Shown one piece after another: positions 1 to 11,010 of a stretch of DNA of 64,000 nt. Made by a program: the position numbers and the translations under genes. The notes under the pieces were generated by a model. It had not been told where the DNA came from. It ran no database searches and worked only from the letters and a program-made list of their open reading frames with translations. Source of the DNA: Ixodes scapularis (Eukaryota > Arthropoda > Arachnida > Ixodida > Ixodidae); the NCBI RefSeq assembly GCF_016920785.2, contig NW_024609880.1:33999152-34063151 (forward strand), read 5' to 3'. Each line of letters starts with the position of its first letter. The first letter of the stretch is position 1.

Positions 1-157
1 GCCGGATGACGAGGCTGGAGTCAAGTGTTTCTTTAAATGACCCTGAATTTGTTGGTATTAATTAGATATACAAACCGCGCATCTCTGAATTTGTTTCACA
101 GTTTAATCTTAATTAGAGAACCTGATATGATAATTCGATAATAATTTTCCTTAACAG

Positions 158-550
158 GGGTTCCCGGCCCAACTCGACGCCCAGTATGTGGTGCCTGTAG
201 TCTCCGCTATCACCTTACCTGGTCCAGAGAGGAGTCAGGCGAGCTTCTCGTGGCCAGGCCGACCTAGTGACCCAGGTCACGCGGCTCGTTCAAGCGGTTC
301 ACCAGCAGGTCGAGGTAGTTACAAAGAAAATGCATTAAGTAAACCAGAAACTTTTAAGCTGCACGCAGCGAGTTTACTCAAGAATCAAGAACGTGCACCA
401 TTGGACCCACATCTTTATAAAGTGCAGATGCAGTTAATAATAAAGAAATTACACTTGTTTAAACATTGTCTGAAAGAAATGGAACAGTGGACAACCATAA
501 AATGCAAATATTTAGTGACCACTTTCCACATTACGCATCCAGTGCAATAG
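158..550 (+). CDS. Exon-like open stretch, unrecognised
   Basis: A good splice acceptor (pyrimidine tract then TTAACAG, ending at 157) is followed by one frame that stays open for about 130 codons to a TAG at 548-550. The first 50 codons are GC-rich and proline/serine/glycine-rich. The rest is AT-rich and lysine-rich, with composition like the flanking DNA, so the coding part may end near 310-315 where a GAG|GTAGTT donor-like site occurs. No domain was recognised. It could be a terminal exon, an exon of a transposon, or chance. No transcript signal supports it. Confidence 0.2.
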   Translation, partial: GFPAQLDAQYVVPVVSAITLPGPERSQASFSWPGRPSDPGHAARSSGSPAGRGSYKENALSKPETFKLHAASLLKNQERAPLDPHLYKVQMQLIIKKLHLFKHCLKEMEQWTTIKCKYLVTTFHITHPVQ

Positions 551-1150
551 GTTGGTCATATTTCTGACAATTGCAAACCACGTAGTACACATACTGCGTA
601 AACCCTTGCGATGGATGTACCAAACCCATCTCCTTTCTATTAGCTAGGTGGCTCTAATCACTTATTTTATTGGGCAGATATGCTTCAATTTAGGCAAGCT
701 TACCCCTTGGTTCCATTAACCTGGTCCTATGAGTACATATTTTTGTCACAAATAAATTAAATGTGAAGCTCCGATACATTATTATTTATTATCCTATTAC
801 CACAGAGCGGCAATCAGCATATTAGTGATACGCTGTGCAAAGCGGCAGTGGACAAGCAGGACATAGTTCCCCATTACATGTGCAACGTTTTAGCTGATAA
901 GCTAGCCATTTGCAGTAGTTGCAAACAAAGAGGACGCAAGAAATTTATACAGATTTTGCATTAAATGTGATGGTGCTGTGTGCATTTGCTATAAATAAAC
1001 ATTTCTTTATATTTGTGTTACCCTGAGATATACAGTAATGTGAGTGATCCTTAGTGATATATGATGCATTGCTTTGTAAACATCTACTAAAAAGCATAAG
1101 GTGCTGCTCGACCCAAGTTGCGTTGCAAAGTCCTTGCTGTCGACCCTGCA
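551..1150. other. No recognisable feature
   Basis: AT-rich sequence with short chance ORFs on both strands. No domain, RNA gene or repeat structure was seen. Confidence 0.4.
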
Positions 1151-1515
1151 ACTTTGGAGGGAGTACGAGCATGTCAATGCTGAGTACGTGGACGATGAGC
1201 ATGTCGACGATGAGTATGTCGATGCAGGAAAACCCTGCCACCAGTTAACGCAGCTGAACATTCACCACCGATCGATGCAGTCCAAAGCCGACAACCATTG
1301 ACGACTTCAACAATGACATTCCTCTCGACAACCTAGAGGAAGCAAATAGCAATGGTAGCCGGAAAAATAAAACACCCGCGATCGACAACAACCTACCACA
1401 CGAAACTCAAGCTGCTGTCACCGCCCCTGTGCCCCCAAACCACGTTATACCAACGGAACCGCCCGGCTTCGTTGTGGGCCTCACACAACGAAGAGTATCG
1501 TGCTATGAACTATAA
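1151..1515 (+). pseudogene. Broken acidic coding fragment with short internal repeat
   Basis: Frames on the plus strand read like a hydrophilic protein but need a frame change near 1290-1300. The first part has a short repeat rich in Glu-Tyr-Val-Asp-Asp (about 1157-1232), from a tandem GTCGACGATGAGTA-like motif. The second part (about 1300-1511) starts DDFNNDIPLDNLEEAN and ends at a TAA near 1511. Composition and low complexity suggest a linker of a larger protein or a transposon ORF. The family was not recognised, and coding status is uncertain. Confidence 0.2.
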
Positions 1516-3795
1516 CCACGAGACTCTGAGCTGCACGGTGCTCTGAGTAAACACCTCGCGGGGGATAAATTAAAATCAGACGGCAATAGTTTTGATTGGG
1601 AGGATGGTGGAATGGTGCTTGCAAACTGAGAAGGATGAAGTACGACGGTTGAATGAAGAAAAAAAAGTCTTTGGCCCGTTAACATGTTACTAAGAGCACA
1701 ATCTTAGGCAGTGATCAAAAGTTGTGTAAGAAAGTGTAATAAAATCATCAAATATTGCACTCTGTAGAATTATTTATTAAAGTTATACAAAAGCTTTTGT
1801 CTCAAACAGGTCACAAACGAGCTGGTACGTGTAGGCACGCAGGCCACGGGGCTCCTGTGTCTGACTGCCCTCCGGGCGATTCAACACCCAGAAGGTGGCC
1901 ATGGACTTGATTAGGGACGCACCTGACTAATAACGACGTTGGTTTCCTTTCCTTCGGCACTTCTTTTAGCTCTTACGGTAAACCTTATACTTTCTGTTTA
2001 CTTTTCAGGACAAGGACCTCTCGACCACAACAGGAAGAGCTGCGTGTATTTATAAACGTACCTTTTTACATGATTAAACTTCTAATTTATGATTGTCGGG
2101 ATGTGCAAAACGTGTAAACAGTTTATTGCTCTCTTCGATTGATTTCCACACAGGTGACTGTGGATGGGAAATTGCCTGTAAATATTTTTGGCATCTTCCC
2201 CTGAACGACTTCCCCACATGAAGCCATGATTGAGAAAAGTCTTGTAAATACAGCAGAACGTCAAGCTGGGCCTGCAATGTTATGCTGGAAATGTCCACAC
2301 ACATCGCTAGTCAAGTATTATCTTGAATGCTATATAGGAAGTAAGTATATCACTAAACAAAATTCCGAACCACTGTTGTTGGGCACATTTGAAAAGATGT
2401 ATCAAAATTCGTAATACCAGGACTATTGAGTATTTTTATTTGCTTACCCAGCAAAGCAATTAATGAAAATAGATTCACAACAAATTGTAGTGGCCAATAA
2501 TCAGATAAATAGCAAAGCAGATAAATACGCACCTTATGCTTGATCAACGTATGTGGACGTCTCTAACAGGAGATTAAACGCAGCCCTGCCTTAAATAATA
2601 TGGAAGTAGTTTTAGAAAATGTATTAGAGATGTATCACCCTACACATATACTATTCCTGCAATGGCTGATCAGTGTAGTGCAGCCAAATTTAACGTGCCT
2701 ACCATTAAATCGTCCTTACAAAGCATTTATATGGATGTAGCATATGTATGGGGTTCAATAAAAAAGGATCCTGTCTCCTAGAGAGCTTCAACCACAGTCT
2801 TCCAATATGGCCTAGAGCACATGTGTTGTCAAACTAGCAGAGCTAGTATAAAATGTATCTCCTTGCACATCAGCATCTTCAAGATGGAAAAAATGGTGTA
2901 GGCACTAGCTACAGGGCAATAACTATAACAAAGCTTTTTATTAGGGCCCCTAACAGGGGCTTATTAAAAGGGTGCAGTATTTTCTAATTTAAAAATAATC
3001 CAGTGTAATAGAAGCCCAGACATATCTGAGGAACTGAATGTTTAGTGCGGCTGATTTACAGTTTAATTAAGCTTTTATATCTTCGTCATAGTCGTTCACA
3101 ACTTCAGCCCAAAGTAGAAAGTGCAATAATAAATTGACTGCAAAATATCCAACTAAAATTGAACATTAACACTTGTGGGAACAGTTGTCACCATGTGAGC
3201 TATAGGAGCAAAGACTGATGGTTGGTCGAGCATGAGACAAATTATCCCGGATGTTGTAAATATAATAGGCCGTAATTATAACTAAGTTGAATGATGCCTG
3301 TCTCGAAATAAGTACAGGACACTCCCACTAATTCAAACTCCAGAAAGCCTCAAATTTTGTTTGAACTATCAAAACTTCATCTAAATATTATGCAAGATAA
3401 AATTATGATTAGTAATATGAATGGCTACACATAGAAAGCAGATATTTGATGATTTCCTCTACGTACCCTACTGTTTATAGGCAGGTATGCCACATATGAA
3501 ACATTTTTGAAATGCATGGCATAAGTTTATTTATCGCTCAAAAATGTTGTTTATCATGGACAGTTTGACAGCAAATGACAACTGAAACAAAATGAAGTTC
3601 ATCAGGCCAAGAGGGGGTCTAACGTGGACTGTTATGCAGGGGACACAGGAACGATGAGAACGGGCACCGCGCAGTAGTTTTCATAGCAACTTGTGCGGAC
3701 GGTGTGACGTGAACCTATGCCATGCCGCCACGTCGCAACGTCTGCGCAAGTTGCTATGGAAATTTTTACGTGGTGCCCGTTTTCATACCTCACGA
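1516..3795. other. AT-rich intergenic or intronic sequence
   Basis: Only short chance ORFs are present. A few short hairpins (for example around 2938-2968, TTATTAGGGCCCC...) are visible. Nothing was recognised as a gene or named repeat. Confidence 0.4.
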
Positions 3796-3950
3796 GCCCT
3801 GCATATCCGCGGATACCCGCAGTAAACTGGCGGATTCGGATAGAAATGTAGCAGATTTGGCGGATTGCGGATCGGATGCGGATGCCAAAGGATGCGGATG
3901 CGGATCGGATGCGGATATCCGCGAGTTCAGATATCCGCATCCGCAATGAG
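3796..3950. repeat. GCGGAT-type minisatellite, block 1
   Basis: Degenerate tandem copies of GCGGATGCGGATCGGAT and close variants, including the inverted form ATCCGCATCCGC at the right edge. On both strands it translates to low-complexity Asp/Ala/Arg/Ile strings, so the ORFs overlapping it are repeat artefacts. A second block of the same motif lies about 270 bp downstream. Confidence 0.8.
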
Positions 3951-4215
3951 TGAGTGATAATATGAATTGTTTCATATAACGCATTAAAGGGGCAAACTAC
4001 ACTCTTAGATGAAATGTGCCAATCGGGGGGAAAATCGATATTTACGTCAATAAAGATTTGAGTCTCACTAAAGATTGCTTTAGAACTTTCTATCTCGCCA
4101 AAAATATTGTTCCTGAAAAAAAAACAAAGAATGCAGGAGTGTCAGTCGTCGCTAGTAGGATACCATCATTTTTTTTAAGTTTTAATAATGCTTGATTTTA
4201 TTATGTATAATGAAT

Positions 4216-4392
4216 GCGCGGATAGAGAGTCGGATACGGTTCCGAATTTTGCGGATGCAGTTCGGATACGGATACAAATTCTGCAGATGCGGATCGGATG
4301 CGGATACAATTATTTAAGAGCATTGCGGATGCGGATCGCATGCGGATACAAAGTCTGCGGATGCGGATCGGATGCGGATGGTCAAGCTGTTA
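4216..4392. repeat. GCGGAT-type minisatellite, block 2
   Basis: Same degenerate GCGGATGCGGATCGGAT unit as block 1, in direct orientation, separated from it by about 265 bp of AT-rich sequence. The two blocks may be parts of one array split by an insertion, or flanks of one dispersed element. Confidence 0.75.
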
Positions 4393-4440
4393 TCTGAGCA
4401 GGGCTCTACGCGGAGCGGAGTTACGTGTGCCCGCTCCAGC

Positions 4441-4565
4441 ACCATTGAGTGCGCTTCTCACCAAGCACCGGTGCACTGCGGAAAAGCAACACTTACGCAA
4501 GTAAGCTTTGCGAGTGTTGCCTCTCTGCAGTGCACTGGTGCTCGAAAAGAAGCGCACTCAACGGT
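4441..4565. repeat. Imperfect inverted repeat (about 58-bp arms)
   Basis: The left arm, 4441-4500 (starting ACCATTGAGTGCGCTTCT), pairs with the right arm, 4508-4565 (ending GCGCACTCAACGGT), around a 7-nt spacer. Some mismatches are scattered along the arms. A transcript would form a long hairpin. No TA, TTA or TTAA flanking duplication stands out. It may be a MITE remnant or, less likely, a small-RNA hairpin. Confidence 0.7.
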
Positions 4566-5419
4566 CCCGCGAAAACAAAAAGTATGACATTCATGAAAAC
4601 GCCGTGCAGGGGAAGCGGCTTATGAAGATATTAGAAATATCGCGGGACAGCCGAAATTCTAAAGTTTGTTAGAATTAATCGGGAGTAAAAAAATCCGAGT
4701 CCGATTTATCACTAGCCTACTATATAAAAAAAAAAAAACGAAAAACTTGTAGAAGTGGTTTTGGTGTTACCATTTTTTTTCATTTGGCATGCTACTTGTT
4801 TGTTTACACGGAGAGGACATATTACAATCTATTGGTGCATATAAGTACACAAAAAACTTCACCATTCATTTCCAGAGTTCTTTGTGTACAATACCTCCAT
4901 TCAATTTAAGTTGTTTTGCTTCATCTCTTGTGAGAACTGGGCAATCACTACAGCTGTGGCCAAGAAGCAAATAATAGTGATTAAGTGGTTTTGTCATTGG
5001 AGGAATTACACCACCACACTGAAGGAAGAAATCTAAGTCATGCTGACCGAGGTCCCCCCAAATACACTCACGGGTTTCCGAAGCTTTTAAATTTCCTTGC
5101 CGTTTTTAGCCTCCAAGTATTTTTTTTTCAGTTTAGGCTTGTAAAGTTCATGTCTTGTTTTCACGTGATGCGAAGTCCCTCATTGTCTTCGGGGTCTGTG
5201 CTGACGTTGTCGTCGCCGATTGCCTGCCAAGGATCTCTTCTCTCGGTTTTAAGTGATGCCGGGATCGTTAGACTTTAGGGTTTAAAACTTGGTTTAATAT
5301 ACACAAAAACTGCAACATAGTTCAAACTTCGCTCGTTCGCAAAACTCGATGGCCTCTGCCGTTTTACTAATAAAAGACACCTCTGCCCTTTTTCCACTCG
5401 ATTCCTCCGCGTTGCCCTT

Positions 5420-5640
5420 GATAGGTCTTCGATCTCAACTCGTGTGCATCTCTCTCTAAACTCTCACTTCGTTCAAATCCTCCTGCATCGCTCTCGATGC
5501 GTCTCCTCCCAAATCTCTTAGTCGACTCCCGATATGTCTTCGATCTCAACTCGTGCGGATCTCTCTCTAAACTCCAACTCCGTTCCAATCCTTCTGCATC
5601 TCTCTCGATGCATCTCCTCTCGAATCCCTTAGTCGACCCC
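5420..5640. repeat. 111-bp tandem duplication (2 copies)
   Basis: Two head-to-tail copies, starting at 5420 (GATAGGTCTTCGATCTCAAC) and 5531 (GATATGTCTTCGATCTCAAC), diverged by roughly 10-15%. Both are CT-rich on this strand. Overlapping ORFs on either strand carry the repeat in frame (the minus frame reads repeated HELRSKTY-type segments), because 111 is divisible by three. No function was recognised. Confidence 0.85.
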
Positions 5641-7608
5641 ACCCCCCTTCTTCTCAATTGTCATGCTCTCAGCATAGCTACCCTCATCTCTTCCTCTCTC
5701 CCTCTAACATGCATTGTCATCTTCGAAGGATGCCGACACAGGTGCCGACAATCAAAGTCGAATAACAAGTCAAGTTGGCGCCACCTAAACAAACGGTATT
5801 CCGCCGCCGACACTATATACATTCCACTTATCGCTAGACTCCTGCGACTCTGAGGTTCCAGCATGTACAGGTTGCGTACAAAATTACACAACAAGGCACT
5901 ATTCCAGAAGAATTCGGCTACTCACTGATTTATAGCTATAAACGGAGCACTCCCTGTATGCACACGATAGGTTACCAGGTGTGTAGGATGCTGCAATGCT
6001 TTATCGCATCAGTGACGAGACCGGGAGGGGTTCCTCAGCTGTCATTCAGGGCAGGCAGATATAGGTTCTGCTACGTTTGCATACATAATTTACTAGTTAC
6101 GAAGTTGAACAGTGCCATTGCTTATTGGTAATTGCATTGTTTTCGTTTGTGCCACTGCCCACAACACTACATTAACCATGACCTGCAGCTATAACAATAC
6201 TCCAAGGGACAGAAGACAGCAAGGAACTAGCTGTCAGACGAGATGTACATAATAGGTGCGTCGAAAACTCTGAGAACTCCGACAAAGAGCAGTATGTATG
6301 CCTCTCTACCTGCATCTTGCTGATCTGATATGGTAACTTCTTTCGGCTGAGACGGAACTTAGAAAAGTAAAGGCAGCACACTTTACAGGCCTTTTTTTTT
6401 AAAGTTTACATTGAATACACTAAACCACACACAGAAAGTTGCTTCCACAAAATATTGAATCTTTGCGTCCCTAGTGCTTAAATACAGTAAATTATATGAA
6501 AGGAAAAGGTAAATTGAAATACGAAGAAAGATAATTAAAAAAATAGTAACACAGACAGTTCGGTCGTTACTGTCCACGATATGAAGGCCGCTGTCGGGTT
6601 GGACGGGCCTGCCGTCGTCGTGCCTGAGGGAAGTGCGCGATTAGGGCGTTCCTCGTCGCGTAGATGTACCGCTCGTGTGGTGTAGCTACAGCAGCTCCGT
6701 CCTGTGAGTCACGACAAAATCGCTTTGTGCTAAAACCATAGATTGCATGGTCAAGAAGACATGTTGGTAACAGAGTGGCATGGCATCAAGAAACAATCCA
6801 CTGTACACGGATTCATGCCTCGGATGCGTAAATACCTTGTGGGGATTGGAAAACACAACCAAGAAATGCCACACCGAGGACTTTCTTTATATAAAAACAA
6901 GAAATGAGGTGAGTGTGGGGGACAGAGTGAGCCTGCAAGGGTGCTGTATCGCCATGACAACATAGGTAGCCCAACGTCGCTTTAAGTAATTGGTACACTG
7001 ACGACTTCTGCCTTCCGTCTGGGTGAGAGGTGAACTAGAATACAACCAACAGCACTGGTGGAATTGGTATAAGTCATTTTGGAGCACGTTTGGAGCAGAA
7101 CAAACACTTTTGGACCATAAGCAAAACTTTCATTCTTATTCAATCGACTGCAAAATGCTATGTTAAGATTCATGTGTTGGCCTGCATAAATAAAATACAA
7201 CGCTTTTGTGGCTCGTGCGCTGAAAAATATGACAAGCACGTAAGATTCAACGCGTTCGGTTCCGGCCAAGATTTGAAGCTGCTGGTCTTTCCTCACCTGA
7301 AACTTGTACACTTCTTTGTCTTTTTCCTTCTGTAGAGCCACTTCCTAGCATAAATAAATTTCAGAAATATATCTTACATGTAGAGACTCACTGTAGGGTA
7401 AAGAAAGCATGTGCAAAATAAATAACCATTTAAAAAGTTCAGCCTGTAGTTGTTGATGTTATTCCCGAGCATTCATTTAGCTGCCGACTATATCCACAAA
7501 AAGATCTGTGTTAACTAAACGTAAAAAAAGTGTTAACTAAACATGACAAATAAACCTGAAGAGCAGCCCGGCCACGTTTGGTGAATGTGAATGTTCAACC
7601 CTTTCCAG
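5641..7608. other. No recognisable feature
   Basis: Mixed-composition sequence. ORFs of 60-120 codons overlap each other on both strands and show no domain. Nothing supported. Confidence 0.4.
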
Positions 7609-7712
7609 ATACCCAAGTGTGAAGTATCCTCGCTTAAAATTTGAATTTGAACGAAAGAAAAAATACCCAAGTGTGAAGTATCCTCGCTTAAAATTTGAAT
7701 TTGAACGAAAGA
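7609..7712. repeat. 54-bp tandem duplication (2 copies)
   Basis: Copies begin at 7609 and 7663 (ATACCCAAGTGTGAAGTATC). They are nearly identical over 50 bp, so the duplication is recent compared with the surrounding decay. Confidence 0.9.
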
Positions 7713-8640
7713 AAGAAACATGACTGTGACCAGCGATACGTGGAAGTTGTCATGATGCTCCGGTTTAGCAGATAAACTAATACCTCAGTTTAATTTTAAG
7801 AATTTTACTGCCGCATTAATGTTGTCAATCAGCATTCACCCGAAATTTTTTTTCCTTTTTTCTTTCATGCCCACACTTGACCTGCAGTTGAGAACCATTC
7901 CACCCTGAAGGGGTGTTTCATCCCTTAACTTCAGGCTGCACTGCAGCAAAGCAAGATTCTCGAAATTGCGATGTTCGCGCTGCAGGCGTAACACCTGCGC
8001 AGTGCATCACTGAACGGTGAGAGGTTACTGAATGGAGGTATTTAAACTGCCCAAGCACACCACGAACAATGAGCGATGTCCCGAAATTTCTGAGAACCAA
8101 GTCACGTTCGATACGAAAGTCGCATTAACCTACTCATTATTCTCAGCGATACCCAAAAGTTATGAAAATTCACGCATGCCTAACTTAACAATCTGGCAGT
8201 TAAGTGATGCATTAAGATACTTTCTAATTTGATAAAACGAAATGAGCTTTTGGATCATTGTTAGCACAACTTCTTCACATTAAGCTGAAAGTCAGCAGAA
8301 TGTAGCAAGGTCAACACTTTTGCACAGTTGGGTGCAAAGGGTGCAGCAATCTTATCACTGCAACTGGCACCTCTGCATGCATCTTAAAGCTCTAAGCATG
8401 TCAATATACTGGCGAGACTAACAGTGAAAGAGTCTCCATATGAAGAGGGGAGATTTATCAAGATATGGCATAAAAATGACAGCAGCTATATATGGTCACT
8501 TTTCAATGTTCTCAATATGCACCCTGTGAAGCACAATATTCTCAGTGTGATTTGATTCTAGTGAAGATCTCTGAATAGGGTGTTATTGATGATTACATTA
8601 AACGGCCCAGAAGTTACTTGCCAGGGTGTTTAAACGTCGC
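7713..8640. other. No recognisable feature
   Basis: AT-rich, with no ORF carrying a recognisable domain and no clear repeat. Confidence 0.4.
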
Positions 8641-8644
8641 CCAC

Positions 8645-9185
8645 ATTCGGGAGCCTTGTCGTCTCCGCAAACCTCCACCGTTTGGAGTCCTTTGGGGATC
8701 TAACGTTTGTCCTCTTTTGCTTAATATTTCTGCTAATGATCACTTTGACGGTGTTTAGTTCCCTCAATGGTCACAGTGTGCTGACGATGTAAATATACAT
8801 CGCAAGGTTGAAGGAGACTGCATGGAACTGCAGTGGAATATTGCTGCAGTCAATGCATGCTGCTCCAATAATGGCCCAAGCTGAATTCGAGAAAGGCTAA
8901 CGTCATCAAATTTAGTCTAAAAGAGAGTGTACACATGTCCTTCCACTCAACATATCCGAAGTAAACAAAATGTTATTCGTATATAATCCTGACATGTCAT
9001 CGAACTCCGCATTTCGGATGGACTCGCACAATAATGATATGCTCGCTTCATTTCCGAGAATGCTTGGTATAGTTTCTAGAACTACCTGAGAGTTTTAAAT
9101 ACTCTCATCTGCTATCTCCACTCAAGTCTGGACTTCGCATCTACTGCCTAGATTTTAGTAAATTCTTCGAAACATAGTCAAGTTT
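8645..9185 (+). pseudogene. Jockey-like LINE reverse transcriptase relic
   Basis: Reading across frame breaks gives the signature run of a non-LTR retrotransposon RT. Around 8690-8745 is a degraded 'PQGS..CPLL.NI.AND' block; around 8775-8800 is the catalytic box with CADDV (usual YADD); then come an alpha-helical stretch and LNSRKANVIKFS (about 8881-8920). Around 9050-9130 a 'AFRMLG...SRTT' segment of the downstream thumb/connection region can be followed. Several stops and frameshifts make it dead. 5' and 3' ends were not found, and target-site duplications were not identified. Confidence 0.75.
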
Positions 9186-9566
9186 AAAACATCCAGAGAA
9201 GTTACATTAGTTTTATTTATGACTGATGCATATGTTAGCATTACCATAACTGGCTATTAGGTGAACTGGGTACGGACACGCTTTCGGAAGAAGAGGACCT
9301 TCATGGTTTGTTATTTTGGCAGATTCTTTTAAATGGCATAGTGTCATGCCCAAGGCAAGAACTCGCCGTGAGCTTTTGTGTGCCTCATTCTTAAGGTGAG
9401 TGAAATTGTCCCATGTTGGTAAGTGCTTTAAGCTCTAGCCCATCACCTGAATGCGACTCATTTTATAGTGCTTTATTGTCTGTGACTAACATGTTTATGA
9501 CCTTGAATAATTTAAGCAAACTTAGTGATGTTGACGCTGCCATAAAATATGTAGAAGTTTAATTTG
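9186..9566. other. No recognisable feature
   Basis: Possibly the decayed 3' part of the preceding LINE, but the reading is lost. Nothing else seen. Confidence 0.35.
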
Positions 9567-10291
9567 TTAATTACATTTATGTGCATAGTGTTGTAATGTA
9601 AAATGCGTTTCTCTGTCTGTGTTTTTATGTATGTGCTGTGACAGACAACATGAGCTGACACAGTCCTTCACAATTCTTCGGCTTGCCTGCCTGTTTTTGA
9701 CAGATTGATGGTGCAAACAAGGAATGGAATGCAACGTGGAGGTCCTATACTTCAAACTATTTGACAAGACTGGAGATAATAGAGTTTGTCGGGAGTGCAT
9801 ATGCAGAAAAAAGCCCAGGTCGGATCCTTCAGCTCGTATTGCCCACAGGGCTACTACCAGAAACGCATGTTGTTGCTGGCAGAATAGTGAACAAACCAAC
9901 TGTGCAAGAGGTTGCAGTGTTCTCTGAACACTTAGTGATTTTACCCGTGGCGACCCAGTAGGCGGTTCTTGTGGCTCAGGCCCACTGTTGTCTGACTCGC
10001 CCTTTGCCTCGTCTCCTTCTTCATCTTCAGGTTCCAGCTCCCCCGCAGCGATGCAAACGTTGTGTAGAACTGCACAGGCTGGAATGATGGTGGCAGCGGT
10101 CTGCGGTTGGTGCTACAGGATCCGGTACTTGTGGAGGCAATGGAACCTCTTATTCAACAGGCCGATGCAGCGCTCCACCGCAAACCGCACGGAGGAGTGG
10201 GCCACGTTGAATCTCGCTTCCCGAGAGTTCGTCCGTAGCGCGCCGGGGGCTGGCGTAATCAGCCACGGGGCAAGGCCATGGCCACTGTCTC
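9567..10291 (-). pseudogene. HARBI1-like (PIF/Harbinger) transposase, C-terminal exon
   Basis: Starting at a good acceptor (TTGGGCATGCAG on the minus strand, exon from 10291), the frame gives the second catalytic Asp context GDSGHGLAPWLITP and then VAHSSVRFAVERCIGLLNKR, which holds the catalytic Glu of the HARBI1 DDE fold. After one TAG stop (10110-10112) the same frame continues HQPQTAATIIPACAVLHNVC, the conserved end of the domain. A long acidic/serine tail then runs to a stop at 9567. Together with 13355-13905 it forms one minus-strand gene. The tail beyond the usual HARBI1 C-terminus is unusual and may be readthrough into non-coding DNA. The single stop indicates a pseudogene unless it is a sequencing error. 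Confidence 0.8.
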
Positions 10292-10370
10292 CTGCATGCC
10301 CAACAAGCATGCATGACATCAGACACTCAAAATAAATCAAGCGTGGTCAAATGAACCTCGGCCACCACTC

Positions 10371-10429
10371 ACAAATGCATATATTAGGGCTGGCCAAATG
10401 CAAAACAAATGCATATATTAGGGCTGGCC
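10371..10429. repeat. 34-bp period direct repeat next to the palindrome
   Basis: The 25-nt string beginning ACAAATGCATATATTAGGGC occurs at 10371-10395 and again at 10405-10429, identically. The second copy runs straight into the 70-bp perfect palindrome. Confidence 0.9.
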
Positions 10430-10496
10430 GCGAGCCGCCCTTGGACCCGCGATGAGCCGCATGCGGCTCATCGCGGGTCCAAGGGCGGCTCGCGGC
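10427..10496. repeat. 70-bp perfect palindrome, no spacer
   Basis: Two 35-nt arms (left starts GCCGCGAGCCGCCC, centre GCA|TGC, right ends GGCGGCTCGCGGC) match without a mismatch. It is very GC-rich inside an AT-rich neighbourhood. It would extrude as a cruciform or fold as a hairpin in RNA. It lies in the presumed intron of the HARBI1-like gene. It may be the core of a fold-back element or an inverted-duplication artefact. Confidence 0.95.
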
Positions 10497-10735
10497 TTTC
10501 GGGTGAGCGTGCCCCCTTTCCCCTCCTGTGTTCCATAAACGAAACGACTTTTAGAATTTAGAAAAAAGATCACAGACTTGGAAGCCATGTACTACACTAC
10601 GTATAGACAGCGGGACTGCTCTTTGACACATTTATGTGTCCAGTGAAACTGTTTCCTTTATTGTTCTAGAAAGAATTTCGAATTGTATACACGTAACGGG
10701 CGTCAGGGGCAGTGGCTCGCTCGCGAACCAGCCGA

Positions 10736-11010
10736 TTTTTTATTTTATTTATTTATTTATTTATTTCAAAATACTGCCAATCCCCGAAGGGATTATTGCA
10801 GGCATTGGTACATAATAAAAGATACATGTGAGGCATTTAACAACGAATGAACAACACTTCTCGTCATTCAAAACACCCTATAATTACGAAAAAAGTTCAT
10901 CTTCGACTGCATTGATAAATGATTCAACAGTGCTGTGACTGAACACGTGTGGATCAAGGCTATTCCAGATTCTAATGTTCATTAATGTTTGCTTGGCGGT
11001 TAAGGTAACG
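10736..11010 (-). mobile_element. LINE-type 3' end with TAAA tail
   Basis: On the minus strand the sequence ends ...CAATCCCTTCGGGGATTGGCAG...TTTTGAAATAAATAAATAAAT, that is, a short stem (CCCTTCGGGG-type) followed by a (TAAA)n tail at 10741-10766. This is the form of LINE 3' ends in arthropods and matches two other tails in the window (48775-48850 and 54650-54730) in design. The element body upstream (to about 11010) is decayed and the 5' limit is a guess. Confidence 0.6.

Noticed and set aside
3632..4400. ORFs on both strands with Asp/Ala/Arg/Ile-rich proteins
   Set aside because: They are translations of the GCGGAT minisatellite, not genes.
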